In this document: positions 1 to 12,900 of the stretch, in pieces
Numbering within the stretch: the first letter of the stretch is position 1
Layout of the letters: each line of letters begins with the position of its first letter
Source of the DNA: Tubulanus polymorphus
Taxonomy: Eukaryota > Nemertea > Palaeonemertea > Tubulaniformes > Tubulanidae
Length of the DNA: 64,000 nt
Direction: 5' to 3'
NCBI RefSeq assembly: GCF_964204645.1
Contig: NC_134026.1
Span: forward strand, 20,230,650 to 20,294,649
The notes under the pieces: generated by a model
The model's database searches: none
What the model was told of the DNA's origin: nothing
Seen by the model: the letters and a program-made list of their open reading frames with translations, nothing else
Translations under genes and position numbers: made by a program

Positions 1-166
1 CTTGCCGAGAACGAAACAAACAATCGAGCAGATAGTTATAGTTAAGATACAATATAATAAGATTTAAGATACGAGAATATGAAAGTAGAAAAAGGCTTTG
101 TTATAGGGGGTTTGATTTTGATCGAGTAGTTTGCGATCGTCCGTCGTATCTAACAGAATTTTCGTT

Positions 167-224
167 TAAATCGAACTACCAGTGGTCTTAAATCGAAGTA
201 CCAGTGGTCGTAAATGGAAGTACC
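167..224. repeat. 22-bp tandem repeat, about 2.6 units
   Basis: Units begin at 167, 189 and 211 with the pattern TAAATCGAASTACCAGTGGT. They differ by one or two bases. Another trace of the same sequence lies a few hundred bases to the right. Confidence 0.8.
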
Positions 225-880
225 AATGTAGGTTTTATCCATCAGCGCTCGAACTATTTCTCAAATAATGCGACCAGCGTTTGAAATGGTAAAATGTCGA
301 TTTCGATTGTAGCGGACACTGGTATTACGGCGGAGATAATGAAGAACGGGAGAAACGTGATAACATCGAAGAGCACGGGTACTAACACGGCCGCGCGATT
401 CAGTTGCTTGCCGGTTCAGACTGAATGGAAGATTGTTTGAATGAACCGGAACCGAATTTCCAATTATGTACTTCGATTTCAAAAAAAAAAAATTCTGTTA
501 ACTCGACCGCCGATCACACAACTATATTTGTACTTCGATTTCCGATTTCAAAATCAAACCCCCTGTTTCGCTCCCGGCAGGTGTGGTGGGTCTGTAAGGG
601 ACACTCAATCAAAAAATCAAAGGAAATTTACCAGTCTTAAATAAATAACAGGGAAAATTCCTTTTTTAAGATTCAAAAAACACGGTCGCGCGTGTTCGGG
701 AGAAGTTAAAATTTTTGAATCAGTTCCTATAGATATCCGGTAATTGAATCTTTTCAAGCCTTCACACGCAGTTAAGTAGAGTTACGTTAAATTGCAACAG
801 GCCATTCGTCGTTATCAATACTCTATTCACCAAACGGATTTGGTACCGACCAAATATGGTGATCGGCGGAACGAAAAAAT

Positions 881-890
881 ACATTATATA

Positions 891-948
<58 letters not shown>

Positions 949-958
949 TATATATAAT
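881..958. repeat. TA dinucleotide microsatellite
   Basis: An almost uninterrupted run of TA with a few CA interruptions. It is self-complementary and could extrude as a cruciform. It also produces meaningless Tyr/Ile reading frames on both strands. Confidence 0.95.
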
Positions 959-3900
959 ACCAAATCATCCTTGTACTATACTGAATGTCAACGTGATAAG
1001 CATTCAGCGACACTCTTGTCTCGAGAAGATATTTTCACTAAGATAAAAGTTAAGTGATATATCTATATTGCTCAGTCGACGCGCTGAATGGTTTGCCCAC
1101 GTTCAGACTTACATAAATCATATAGCTAGAAGCTATAGCCTTAATAAAGCCAGAAAACCCAACGGAAAATGGACCTCAGATCATTTCCGAAAAGCGCATT
1201 GATCCCTATAGTGGATACTGAGACCGGAGCGGGACCATACCCCTAAATAGGATAGGTTCCATCAAAAATACATAAAGAGATGTATTTTTGGTTCCATACA
1301 ATAACCGGTACTAACCACCTACCAAATTTGGCCAAGGTAAAACAGGCACTGGCCCATTTGGCACCAGTAAGGACCACAGTGTTGTTCCAGCCCTTATTTG
1401 GCACATTTACATATAATGTTTTATGTGTTTTACAAACACATTCTCGAGCGTCTTCATAAATCAGCTGGAATAACTTCTCAACGCCCACATTGAGGAGAGG
1501 ACTACTAAAATCAAACATTAGCATTGACTTCACAGCGAATTGGAACAAAATTTCAAGTGAATGAAGGACCTATTTCGATCTGGTTCGCAGATAGGAGAGG
1601 CCTAATACCATACAAAATTCCGATTGAAAGAAACGAGCTCTTACATTTACGAAGATTGTCAAGTCTCGCAAAGAAAAGACATTTCGGGGACTTGCAGGAC
1701 AAGGCAAACTCTATATACATATACAATGAATAAAAATGCTTACAATGTGAAGCACTATGCAAAATACCGACATGAGAACTATTCATAGCATGGTATGTGC
1801 GTACTATTTATCTTTTGCCGATTTATCGCCGAGTTTTTGTCAGTCGGCGTCTGAACACATATATTTCTGGATGATAGCGAACGATCCGATGTTTGATCCG
1901 CTCTAAGAAATAACATCGTTATTAAGTTATCAATTCTAGCTATAAGGTATCATCTCCTGATTACATGAGGCGGTGTTAAAAGATCCTATGTATCCTGTTA
2001 TGCGTCTTCATTACTTAACCCCTTCTCTTTGGAAACGGGGCACTGAATTTCATATACCAGCTACCCTAAAATATTACACATAGGCCTACGTATTTTCAAC
2101 TAGTGTTCTCCGCAACAGGTTTTAGAGGGGCGGCTACCTCGTTCATTTCTATATCCATCCCTCTGAAAATCAGCTACCCCGTATAAATATATCTTCTGCC
2201 CCTACCAGAGTGGATGATGTCAATATCAACTATGAAAGCTGATAATAGCTTTACATTGAGTTAATGTGAAAATAGAAGATTACAAATTTTCTGTATTTTT
2301 CTAGCGGATCGAAAGCAACAACAATGTCCTACACCTAAAAATGAATGCAGCCCCTTTAAAATTCAGCATTAAAGAACACTGACTAGGCCTTTTTTGACAC
2401 CTGTCAGAGTTGGTTGTCCAGTTTGGAACAAAGATTGCCGCAATCCAACTCGGCGGCTCTAAACTAATGAACGAAAGAATATATTTTCTCAAATGTAACA
2501 TAATTATTGGTATACATGATACATTCAAGCAGGACATCCCAAGCCCTACTAACTAAAAGCCCCAACTAAACCTTGAAATTATTTCAAATATAGGCCTATG
2601 TCGTATATAGGACTATAGTTCAAACAACTCGCTTGGTGCTTGAAAAAACCTGAACACTATTATTTATACGTCAAAACATGTCGGTTTTAAATTATTAGAC
2701 TCATAATGAATATTCTAGTAGCGTGACGCATACAGGAACATCGTATTATCAGCAAAAATGTCGATTCCAATTCCGAGATACAGACTATACAGACATCAAC
2801 GATGAATACGAACTCAAAGAACATATAGACGTGATACCGAAATAGGAAAAGACCCGACACAATATATCATCAACATTATCTCTGTGTTCCGCTGAATGAG
2901 TGAACCGCAATCTATTGAACGCACGAAACCCCAAGTGAGTCAGGCACAGGAAGAGATGCAGACTAAAAACAATTAGGCTACATATATATTTTTCTGTCCA
3001 CACGTCGAATAACCCTTTCCTTCTGACGACGTGTCGAGCATCAGAATCGGCCGCAGTCGTATAACTTTCCGATTCGTTAAGATTCTCCTACGTAAAAAGT
3101 CATTAACATAAGTCTGAGGACAAACATCCAGTAGGCTAGGGTTCTATTGGGATATCAATTTTGCCGATATATTAGCCTATGCAAAAGATATGCCAAAAGT
3201 GATATAGTAGGCCATTTTTCAATGGTTCAGGCCAGGGCCAGTATTGCATGGTTGTCCACTGGTTTTTAAAACTGGAGTTTCTGACTGAGCAAGAAATTGG
3301 TCGGTATACGTTTTAGCATTGAAAATGAAAATTCTAAATCTAGGTACAAAACGAGAGAACATGAGATGCCCAGAATTGAAATTAATTGCAATATGAATCG
3401 ATGTACTACTGACTACAGCACTGTGCGTACAGAATTGATCCATATTTGGACTCGGCAAAATATAGCCATACAAACATGAAATATATCGCGCGCTTGCCAG
3501 ATGTTTTTAAGTATCTGTGTACATCTATGAGGCATTATACAGCGAAAACTATATCGTCTATTCAGGCAGCTATCTTGTGGCATAGATTAAGTTCCCGGCC
3601 TGGGATATCGATTTTAAGCATCATCTGCTGTGATCTCTGCAGTACACTGTTTCGACAATAAAATGTTTATTCGTTGAGATTATATTTTACAGCCACCTCC
3701 TGATACCTCGTTTCCTGAGCTAGGTCAAGTGACCCGATAGAATCTCATGGAAACTATACACCTAACCATGAGTGCAGTTTAACATGTTTAAAGTTTTGAT
3801 ATCCTGGTGCAAATTACTGATTGCAACTCAACCATGGATTTGAATTGGATGAATTCCTCGAACGGGACCCTGGTATTTCTATAACTGGGCACCTCAAGCA

Positions 3901-4078
3901 ATTTTCAAGTTGAATTTGTTGTGGGCCAACTGTAAGGCTACAACGTGCTACTATGTACCACATTGCTAAATGATACCAACCAGGCAATAAGCCAATGACA
4001 AAACCATGAGATGACAGAGAAGGCCTGGACCAAATAAACATGATGATATCAAGGTGTCAGATGGATTCGTTAAGAAGC

Positions 4079-4318
4079 TCATAATCGTTTTTTGGAACGA
4101 ATAGAGGAACCACCATCGCGGTGCAGCTGAACAATTAATTTCTAACACAACAGCAGAGAACGCATATAGCCTACACTTACCATGATTGCATGTTCATCGA
4201 CGCGCGAGAAGGAATCTGTATGTTCGTACACTTGGTGTTTGAGGAATTTAGGAGGTGTAGGACCCGGCCTCGCCGATGCGTTCACCGGCTGGGGATTGAA
4301 ACTCGCTGGAGCAGCCAT
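4079..4318 (-). CDS. possible small unrecognised protein, 61 aa, two coding exons
   Basis: I do not recognise this protein. The proposed exons are 4318-4181 (46 codons, ending at a GTAAGTG donor) and 4126-4079 (16 codons including TGA, after an AG acceptor). The phase is continuous. The ATG at 4318 sits in a good context (AAGATGG) and has an in-frame TAA just upstream. The start is rich in Pro and Ala (begins MAAPASFNPQ), the middle is charged, and the end is basic (SKKRL). No signal peptide or membrane segment is seen on this strand. A possible acceptor at about 4348 (TTTGTAG) would join it to a leader exon ending at a GTCAGT donor near 5293. A plus-strand frame over the same DNA looks membrane-like but lacks splice or family support. 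The real downstream exon could be different, so treat the gene as tentative. Confidence 0.35.
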
Positions 4319-5293
4319 CTTGTTTTATCTTTCTTTAACAATCCTACAAATCGAATTTAAAAAAACATCATTGAATTTTCTACCAGGCTGCAAGAACTTA
4401 AGCGTAAGAACTTAAGTAGAACCTGTATCCAGACTCACTGGAAGAGTCACACCGTAACTGTTAGGGCCTTATTCAGAAATTTACTTTTGCCCAAGCCTAT
4501 TACAACAAGCCATTCTTCCCAAGACACAACTGGAGATTAGTTCCAGTTGTGTCTCAAATTAACATGACTAGCCCATTTCATACATATATAGCCTACTCTC
4601 TCATACCAGCGTGACTAATCTAAATTCAGAAATTTATAGGCCTATCTCAACTGTCAAACCTGGAGCAGAGGGCTTACCCATTGTCTGGTTTTCAGACAAA
4701 ATCAAGCTATTTTTTAGGATGTAGTACCGGTACGCTATCGAGGTCTGTCTCAGCATTTAAGTGGACAAACTATGTCAAGCCCACTTTTAACGTCAGCTTA
4801 TAAACTAATTAGTTGATTTATAGGGCAACTTCATCATTCCAATATAAACACTTGTTTGAACCAATATATTGCAATAATAGCAACCAACAAACAAGCTCCA
4901 AACACTACCACTCTTCATCTATTTTCAAAGTGACAAATGACATATGATGTTCACAAAATTAATCATGACAAAAAGTAGGCCTATAAACTATGCATTGACA
5001 ACCTAAGTGCTAGAATCTAATTAGAGATTCAATTGTCTTGTCAATGTGACAGATACTCTTATTGTTATCAAGAAGATACCGGTATCAACAACAACAGGGC
5101 GGGCCCGGCGGGGATTCCCAACAATGGCGTACTCGGCGTCTACGCGGTCTGCGAATAATTTGATGTCTAACCGATTCGAATCATCGATAAAACGTTGAAA
5201 ATTCTCAGTAGATTAAACGCACGCGGATAGAAAAGAAGCTTTTCGGTCCGACGGTATAAGAAATTACGAAAATCAAAGCTCGATATACTGACC

Positions 5294-5490
5294 TTATGCA
5301 TGTATTTTACTGCGGAAGATCCGATCAACTCTTTCTCTCGTCAAATAGCTCGCACCGACTCGTCGCGTTACTATGACGTCACTAGACGCTCGAATCCTAC
5401 GCGCGGGGAGAATCTTCAGCGAAACGCCGAAAACTTTAAACAACCGAAAATAAACTGCTAATGTCAGTTCAAATGCATCCAAAATTTAGA
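5294..5490 (-). promoter_or_regulatory. GC-rich leader and bidirectional promoter region with CRE
   Basis: The stretch 5100-5490 is much richer in CpG than its surroundings and lies between the small minus-strand gene and TMEM129. A perfect palindromic CRE, TGACGTCA, is at 5374-5381. On the minus strand a GTCAGT donor follows at about 5293, consistent with a non-coding first exon. I infer a shared head-to-head promoter. Confidence 0.4.
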
Positions 5491-5699
5491 TCATGATATA
5501 TTAGAATGATCGAAATCAATTGATGAAACTGTTTGTGTAGTTTCTTCGCTGGATCTGCTTTTAACATTTGCTTTGAAGCAATAAATTCTTAATTGAAAAA
5601 GGTATCCCGTTGACCTACATTCTCTCATGGCATTTCCGGGTTTTCTAAGGGTTTCCCCACTGTTGACGTTTCTACCTTTCTGGTGTCGGACGTCGTTTG

Positions 5700-8605
5700 A
5701 TGGATTTCGATGAGTTTGAGAGTGAAGATATCGGGCTGTTAGAAGAAAACACAGTGCCCTATATGGCGACAGTAGAAGTGATCTACACGCTGGGCTATAT
5801 TCTGTTCAGTTGGTGCCTGGTTGCACCGCCGACCGAGTTCGTTTCAGCCGGATTTACGATTCAAAACGTTCTGGCAAATTATCTGGGAAGCGAAGATCTG
5901 AATTTTATTTACTACCATATCAAGAGGACAACCGCAACGGCCCTCGTCCATTCAGTTATTCCACTTGGTACGAATTAATGAATTAAATTTTTCCTCAAAT
6001 TCCCCTAAAACTGGTACATTCCATTCCTCTTCTGTACTTTAAATTACTTGTCAATGGAAAAACAAGCCTAGTTGAACTTTTTGTGGTACAGGTCTTGACA
6101 CCCCTTAAATGCAAGTCAGCCTAAAGAAATCCAACCTACAATGAAATCTCCTGGATGCCTTAGGCCTACTCGAATGTCCTGGCTTGTACATTCCAGATTT
6201 TAGGCTATTAACTTCTATGTGATAAGCCCTTCTACATTTACTGGATCCACCATTATATCCTCTCTGATGAAAATTAAAATTTTTTGCAAGATGACAAATT
6301 GCTAAATATTGAAGTGACATGTTTTGATAGGCTAATTTCTTTAAATCTTAAATCGAAATAGGCCTAGGCCTGTTTCTTTTTAGGGTTTGAAGTAGAACCC
6401 CGCTTACTCCGGATGAAGACCAACAAAATTCATCTGGTTAATGAGAAATCTGAATGAAACATATTTTACATAGGCCTACAGGTATTATTGGTGGAGATCC
6501 TGGATCCAGTTCCAGAGTTAAGATTTGACTCTATAGAGTTAAAACATCGAAAATTAACTAATTTTAACTCTTTGAGTTAACTCTAATTCACAACGGTGGA
6601 ACTGGATCCTGATTATCAAAATCTGGATTAAACTGATACGGATTAAGCAGGCGGATTAAGCACACACTTGACTTTTCTATAACGATGAAACATAGTTTTT
6701 TTCGAATTTTCCAGGATATTATTTCGGTCTCGGTATCTGCTGTCCACATCTTCACTTATTGTACGTTTGGAAAGCGACATTATTTTGGAAACTCTATCTC
6801 ATCACGGCCCTGATCATCATATTCGCAGCGGCCTATCTCGCTTACCAATGGTCGAGGGACAACTGGAACGAACATCCGATCGCCAAAACTCTCGCTGTTC
6901 ACACGAACTCATCGAACGCAAGCCTTAACAGCACATCGTGGCGCGACGTCGCTTCGAGTATAAACGTTGAATTTCGTCGCGTCGACAAATTCACGACCGG
7001 TCCGATCGGACGGCGTATGATCGTCACCGATTCGTGGATCGTGAAAACAACGACGTATTTCGTACACGTCGCTCACCAGACGGATATTCACTTGACGCTG
7101 AGTCATTCCGAGGAGCACGCGATTACGCACGACGGCAATCCCGGCTCGCAGTATTTACAGATCAGCGTCGTCAGTGCCAACGACAAGGTCGAACCCTTCC
7201 AGATCAGGTGCGAAAATGAATCGAATTCTTAAAATACATTCGCAATCACAGGGATTCATCTTCGTGGTTGGTTCCCACAGAACAGGGAAAAAATATTTGG
7301 GAATTTGAGAAATTTTCCTCTAGTCAGGGAAATATTTTGGAAATTCATTTACATTTCACATATTTCATTTGCCAATGGCAACTTACTTCGTCAATTTCCC
7401 TTGAAAATCACCGTGTTAGATTACATTAGTTTTCAAAATGAATTTTATTGTCACTGTGATTTTATTTTGGCTATATCTCGTTGTTGGCAATGAATGCGTA
7501 AACTTTTTTTGATTTATGGAAATAAGAGAATCTTCAGCGATGTATGATTAATATGCACAGTTGGTGTTGCTAAAACTATGAACCTCTAAGATCCTCTTTG
7601 ATTTATTGATACTAATAATAGTGGACCCGTGTCAAAGACAAACTTCAGGGCACCAGAAAATCTGTTCGATAACCGATAGTTTTTAAATTGGCATATATGG
7701 ATCAAATTCTAGGTTCGTAAAACAGTATCAAATAAATCATAATATCCAAGGTCGTTGAGGTTCTATTGTTATTAACCTACTGGATAAGACCATGTGCCTA
7801 AGGTTTGCAAATATTTCGGCCCTTTCCCACATATATAGGATATATAGGATAGGACGTATAATGGACGATTCTCCTGGTTCAGGTTGTTATTGGTTGAATA
7901 TGAAAAGAAGGATGACCTTGAATTTATTGAACTGGGGTGGAACGCTTTTGTTCATAATCTCAATTTTCCCATTTTTCAGACTGAATTCATTAGAGTACAG
8001 CGATCTTCTGAATAAACTTAAACAGCCTATACGTAACGTGAGAAATATTGTCGTACAGCAGTCGCTGAGCGAACGATTTGTGGCAGCATTTAAGGATCAA
8101 GTGGAAGCCAATAGTCGCTTCGTAAAACCAGCTAGCATGGTGAGTACTGAAGGATCAATTCATGCATGTGAATACAGAAACACTAAGCTTATCTCTGCCC
8201 AAGGGCAACTTCCTCCATTAAAATTTAGAAGTCCTGAAATTCGCGAAGTATTTCATGGATGATTATTCAATTTTTCCAAATGAAAGTTTACAGAGATTCT
8301 GCTGCCGTACCAGTTAACATTACATACCATCCTCAGTACGTCATTTTTGTTTCTAGGAAGTTGAAACTTGTATCGGCTGCATGCAAAAAGAATCCGATGT
8401 CAAACTGAACAAAGTCTGTCACGATTTAAACGAAGGCGACTGCGTTCAGTGTTACTGTCGCCCGATGTGGTGTTTAGAGTGTATGGGTAAATGGTTCGCC
8501 AGCCGTCAAAATCAACAGGAACCAGACACGTGGATGTCCTGTAAAGCTCCTTGTCCGACGTGCCGCTCAAAATTTTGTATGCTAGACATTTGTAAAATCA
8601 TTTGA
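5700..8605 (+). CDS. TMEM129: TMEM129, ER membrane RING-type E3 ubiquitin ligase, complete
   Basis: In the family this protein sits in the ER membrane and ubiquitinates substrates for ER-associated degradation. Four coding exons are 5700-5967, 6715-7207, 7980-8139 and 8357-8605, all GT-AG with matching phase, giving 389 aa. The N-terminal half has about three hydrophobic segments (near residues 25-45, 85-105, 112-132). The middle has the family's conserved WRDVASSINVEFRRVDKF stretch. The last exon is the atypical cysteine-only RING: C312, C315, C328, C336, C339, C341, C346, C349, C373 and C376 are visible, with the family signature YCRPMWCLECMGKWFASRQ. The start is uncertain: ATG 5700 adds 21 acidic residues, while the second ATG at 5763 aligns better with the vertebrate start and would give 368 aa, close to the usual ~360. 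Ends tail to tail with TOP3B. Confidence 0.95.
6490..6611. repeat. MITE-like element, GGATCCAGTTCC termini
   Basis: Inside TMEM129 intron 1. It begins GGATCCAGTTCCAGAGTTAA and ends near GGTGGAACTGGATCC, so the ends are inverted repeats. The inside is AT-rich with paired AGAGTTAA/TTAACTCT blocks. Similar copies lie at about 16400-16516 and 40003-40072. Confidence 0.6.
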
Positions 8606-8798
8606 TACAAGTTCTACTCTACGCTCAATACTTTTTCCCTATTTTACACACAGACTTACTATGAGGAGTTCACAAAATATTTTATCCAACTTTGATTTCC
8701 AAATAATCAAAGATCATCAATGACATATTATGTGCGAACATTCTCTTTAACTTTTTGTTTGATTTTTGGCATCAAGTGTCATCGACTACTTAGGCTAA

Positions 8799-8856
8799 AA
8801 TAAAATGTTTCCTAGTTTCTCCTGATTGCCTGGGTCATTTTGTGAACTGCAATAAA
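8799..8856 (+). terminator. candidate TMEM129 polyadenylation signals
   Basis: AATAAA occurs at 8799-8804 and again at 8851-8856, about 195 and 245 bases after the TMEM129 stop, followed by T-rich DNA. Either would give a short 3' UTR. This is inferred from motif and position only. Confidence 0.5.
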
Positions 8857-9282
8857 ATTTCAGTTCATTTCTTTAACTGCTGGGTCAATTATGGTTAGCT
8901 TGATCATTAGTTTTTTTAAAGTAATATCCAGGGTTGACATTAAGCTGAGCTGAAATGAGGAACAAGGTATCAATTTCTTTTAGCCTTATCAGTTCCAAAT
9001 TGTACTCGGATTCCCAGTTGGAACGTAGAGCATAAACATGTGATATTCTAAAAATACAGTAGAGAACTCACTTAATTTGGATGACTAAGGACTGCACAGA
9101 CTTCGAAAATACGAATTATGTATAATAGTTTACGTTTCCAGGTCATATGGCCAAATATTTCCTCTGAAATAAGTGAAGATCCAGATTAAAAAATCAAAAT
9201 TAGGTGAGTTCTGTACATTCACTCCCGCAGAAAAACTAATGTATACTGATAAAATATATTTTCCTTTTAAAATAAAATTTCA

Positions 9283-9288
9283 TTTATT
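9283..9288 (-). terminator. candidate TOP3B polyadenylation signal
   Basis: TTTATT on the plus strand reads AATAAA on the minus strand, about 670 bases beyond the TOP3B stop at 9961. It leaves roughly 430 bases between the two convergent transcripts. The 9290-9960 stretch would then be 3' UTR; I see no other gene in it. Confidence 0.35.
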
Positions 9289-9960
9289 TCAAGGAAATGG
9301 TCGTACCACTCTATGTTTTAGATCACGAGATATTGTTTTAATTTAACTACGCATAATAATGAGTCTGTAAATCTACGTAAATTGATATATTTTGATCGTT
9401 TTCACAGTTGCTGGCAGTGTTATTCGTAATACGCGCGCTTGAAGAAGAGTTCGTTTATATCCTCAACAAATTATTAAATGCTGTATATATACCGGGGCAG
9501 TACTACGTCAACTCGATCTGCCACCTAACGATATCTCGAGACGTAGCCGAATCTCAATGATGGAGAGTTTATCGAGGCGGAAGTTGGTAACACGTCAACT
9601 GCCAACAGGATACCATTGCCACCACGTTGAGATCTTGTCATTCGTTGCTTCGCCAATAGCAACAGCGTAGCAGAGTTTATGCAGGAAAACGATGGCGATA
9701 TTCATTACCATTGGGTTATCCGAGGTCTGCCACCCCGAAAGAGCTCGTTTACGATTCCCATTATTTTGCCGCTTACGCAACAGGAGTCGTACAGTTCATT
9801 ATCGACTGAAAGCAGTAACGAAGTCACGATTCATTCCCTGCCCTCAATACTGAGCTACGGTTGTGTTTACTATCGGCTGTGGCGATCTGGAAGAACGTTG
9901 AAGTAGAATAATAACCTCGACAGCAGACGTGTTTCATTACGTGTGTATTGTATCGTGTAT

Positions 9961-12900
9961 TTAACGATTGCGCCCGCGACCCCGTCCACGGCCTCTACCC
10001 CGTCCACGGCCCCGCGACGACGACGGTTTACTGTTCGGTCGTCGGGTCCTCGCGTGGTGCAGCTCGACTAACGGTTTGAATATTTCGTCGCAGTAGACGC
10101 AGCCGGTGTGCTGGGTCTCGTCATTCGGCAGTGGAGTCTTGAACTATAAAGAGACATCGATCGATGATATGATTTGAGCTTTCAAAACATCAGTACATTA
10201 CATTACTCTTACTGTAGGTTATCTTCTAAGAAATGTTTCCAAAGAATGTTGGCAAGAAAAATCTATTTACAAAATTAACCATTACATCAATGTGCGCACA
10301 GTTAACTCCTCGTAATCGTAATTGTTTCAAATCACATGTCACTTAATTCAAACACAAATATTAGAACAGTCACAATAGAGTATATCACCAGTTGTCCAGT
10401 GTCTTATATTACAATATTTTGTATTTACTGATGCTACTTCGTATTCTAATCTAATTCGTTACAAAAACCTAATTATCATTAATATATATACAGAATTTCC
10501 ATTTTCTAATTCAAATTATTAGTATATCTGTATGATTTGAGTTTGGAGGAGTCTACACTTGTGTATGCTTGCACTACTTATTGATTCGGCCGAATACAAC
10601 GTACTTTATACCAAGCGCTACTACATACGGACTGAAATTCGTAAACCTACCTTATTAAAATCGACGCTGAGTAGATTAGCGTCGCATTGCGTGCAGCTTT
10701 CAGGCGAAACAATTACTCTGTGCGCATTCTCAAACATATTGATTACAATATTGCACCTGAAAAGAGACATCAGGCTTATTGATAACTATAATCAATAATT
10801 TTCTAATTTCTAAAATCTCGGTCACTATTTTGTATTAATTACTACGTATACTAAATCTTTATTCACGACTTTCTTACAATAAATGCTGAATTAAATTAAT
10901 TTATAACAGATACGAAAGATATATCTTAGTATCGACAATCATCAAGTTAACAAGAAAAAGGAATCAGTTCCCTGTGGGGGATGGTAACAGGATTTAACTA
11001 CAGGGTTCAAACCATTATAACTTAAGTAAGTTTAAACAAAATAACTATTTTTACTAAATTAGAAGCGGTAAACATCTAAGTTATCGAAAAAAATTTCAAC
11101 AGCTGAAAAATCACATTTCTTGTCATATGAGGTCCTAAAATGATCCACCGGTAAACATAAGAAATGAAACCACACGTACTTATTACAGGCAATCTTCCAT
11201 TTCGGGGCAGACGTAGGATCTAATACCAGAACACCATTCTCGCATTCAACGCAGCTCGACACACCAAGATTTATAAGACTGTGCTGACAGGTCGGATGTG
11301 TACATTCATTGCATCCCATTGCTTTTCTCATGTCCGGGAACGGAGCGTTGTTGTAGCAATACGGACACAACGGATAACACTGAAAATAAAGGATATCGAA
11401 AAAAATTCCATTATCATAATTATTTTATCATGGCCAACCTCCAAGCGACTCCATGGCAGGCAGAGTCGACTGTATTTCAAAGACTAGAGACGGATACCTT
11501 TCCTTTAGCACCCGTTGTCCAAAGTACCAATTCGAAGTCATCTAAAGGACATTTCAGTTCTTTGTAGAGTTTAATCGTTCCGTTCTGCGGTAGGCTGTAC
11601 GTTTCATCACAGCATGAACAGTGCAAGCGACTGGGTTTGGCCGATATCAATTTCATAAACCGCCGACATTTACCACATCTGCAGAAATGAGACAAGACAG
11701 TGCTACAGGCATTTCATTCACATGTAGGCAGGGTCCCTTCTAAACACAAGATGCTTTTTTAAATGAAGGTGCTTGAAACTCCTTTAATTCAAGCACAATT
11801 TCAGAAACTCCTTTAAAACTCCATCAATTTTGAGAAATAGGCAGTTAGATACTTTTTAGAAGTTGTACATTAGACTATGCCTAAATCAATACAGTGGGAA
11901 CCAGGGTCTTTTGTTTCCCTAGGTGGTTACGGAACTAGAAACTGGGGTGAGGTAATGTAAAGGATAAAAGATTTGCTTATAAAACCACCTAATTAACAGT
12001 TTACAGAGATAAAGAGTACCGATTTAGGAGGGGTCTACCCTAATTGAGTAACAAATTGATGCAGGCGCTTCTTTGAAATTTTCTTCTTTAAAACTCCTTA
12101 TATCCAGGAATGACTGATCTGGAAGGGACCCTGGTAGGTATGCTAAAACCTCATTCCAGAATTGCAAGACTTTTTGAGGAGTATTCAAGAAGAGAATATG
12201 AAAATACGAGGTATCCAATGATAATATCAAGAATTCTATCATCTGAAGTTGAGCGAGGGTAGGAGGCTAGGAACTATAGGATTTTTAGAGTTATTTCTCA
12301 AAATTCAAGGTCCTTGAAAATTTAAAATCATTCTTCAACATTGAGTTTTCAATGATTCAAGAAGTAGTATGATGAAACAATACTGTGAATTAATCGATGC
12401 GCATTTGTTATATACTGGTAGGCATTGGAAAAATATCCCTCCACCAAAAAAGATGGCTGCTCCCCAAAATGGTACAATGATATCCATTACTATGCTGACC
12501 ATAATGCTACGTATATGCATTGAGCCTATAGTTATCTAGAGATGATATTCACCTAGATAAAGGTTTCCCCGTTTCGGCCAACGGAGAAAAAGACACTTCG
12601 AAAAGCTCGTCCATTCCGAATATGTTCTCGACGAAATACTTGAATTTCCGATGAAATATGTCGAGATCGTGTTGCAACACGGCGTTGAAGTTCGCTTTGC
12701 CCAACGCGATTAAATTCAGTTGTTGTTCGACCGCCGATCGCATAGTCGACAAAACCAGGTCGGGATCAGTCTAAAAATCAAGTATAAGTTAAATGACGAC
12801 TTGAAATTAACAAGGGCGGAGTTAGGGTTGTGGATTGGGTGAAATGGTCAAACCCCTTCAAATTTCGAATATGTCCTCCAAAAATTTTGAAAAAATTTTT

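Larger units (their letters stand above)
1..3650. other. non-coding stretch, no gene recognised
   Basis: No reading frame here looks like a conserved protein and I see no convincing exon. The stretch contains a 22-bp tandem repeat near 167-224, a long TA microsatellite near 881-958, and segments around 1320-1400 that resemble the 'GCCAAATGGGC / TTTGGCCNGG' dispersed repeat also seen near 22840-23110 and 45330-45540. AGGCCTA-type motifs are frequent. A TTTATT at about 3666 could be a minus-strand polyadenylation signal for the small gene to its right. Confidence 0.5.

Noticed and set aside
762-1046. Tyr/Ile-rich frames on both strands
   Set aside because: They are translations of the TA microsatellite.
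4182-4415. Plus-strand frame with a membrane-like stretch (GLADAFTGWGLKLAGAAILF)
   Set aside because: It is antisense to a better-supported minus-strand exon with a good start context and splice sites. Gly/Ala/Leu frames arise easily opposite Pro/Ala-rich coding DNA.
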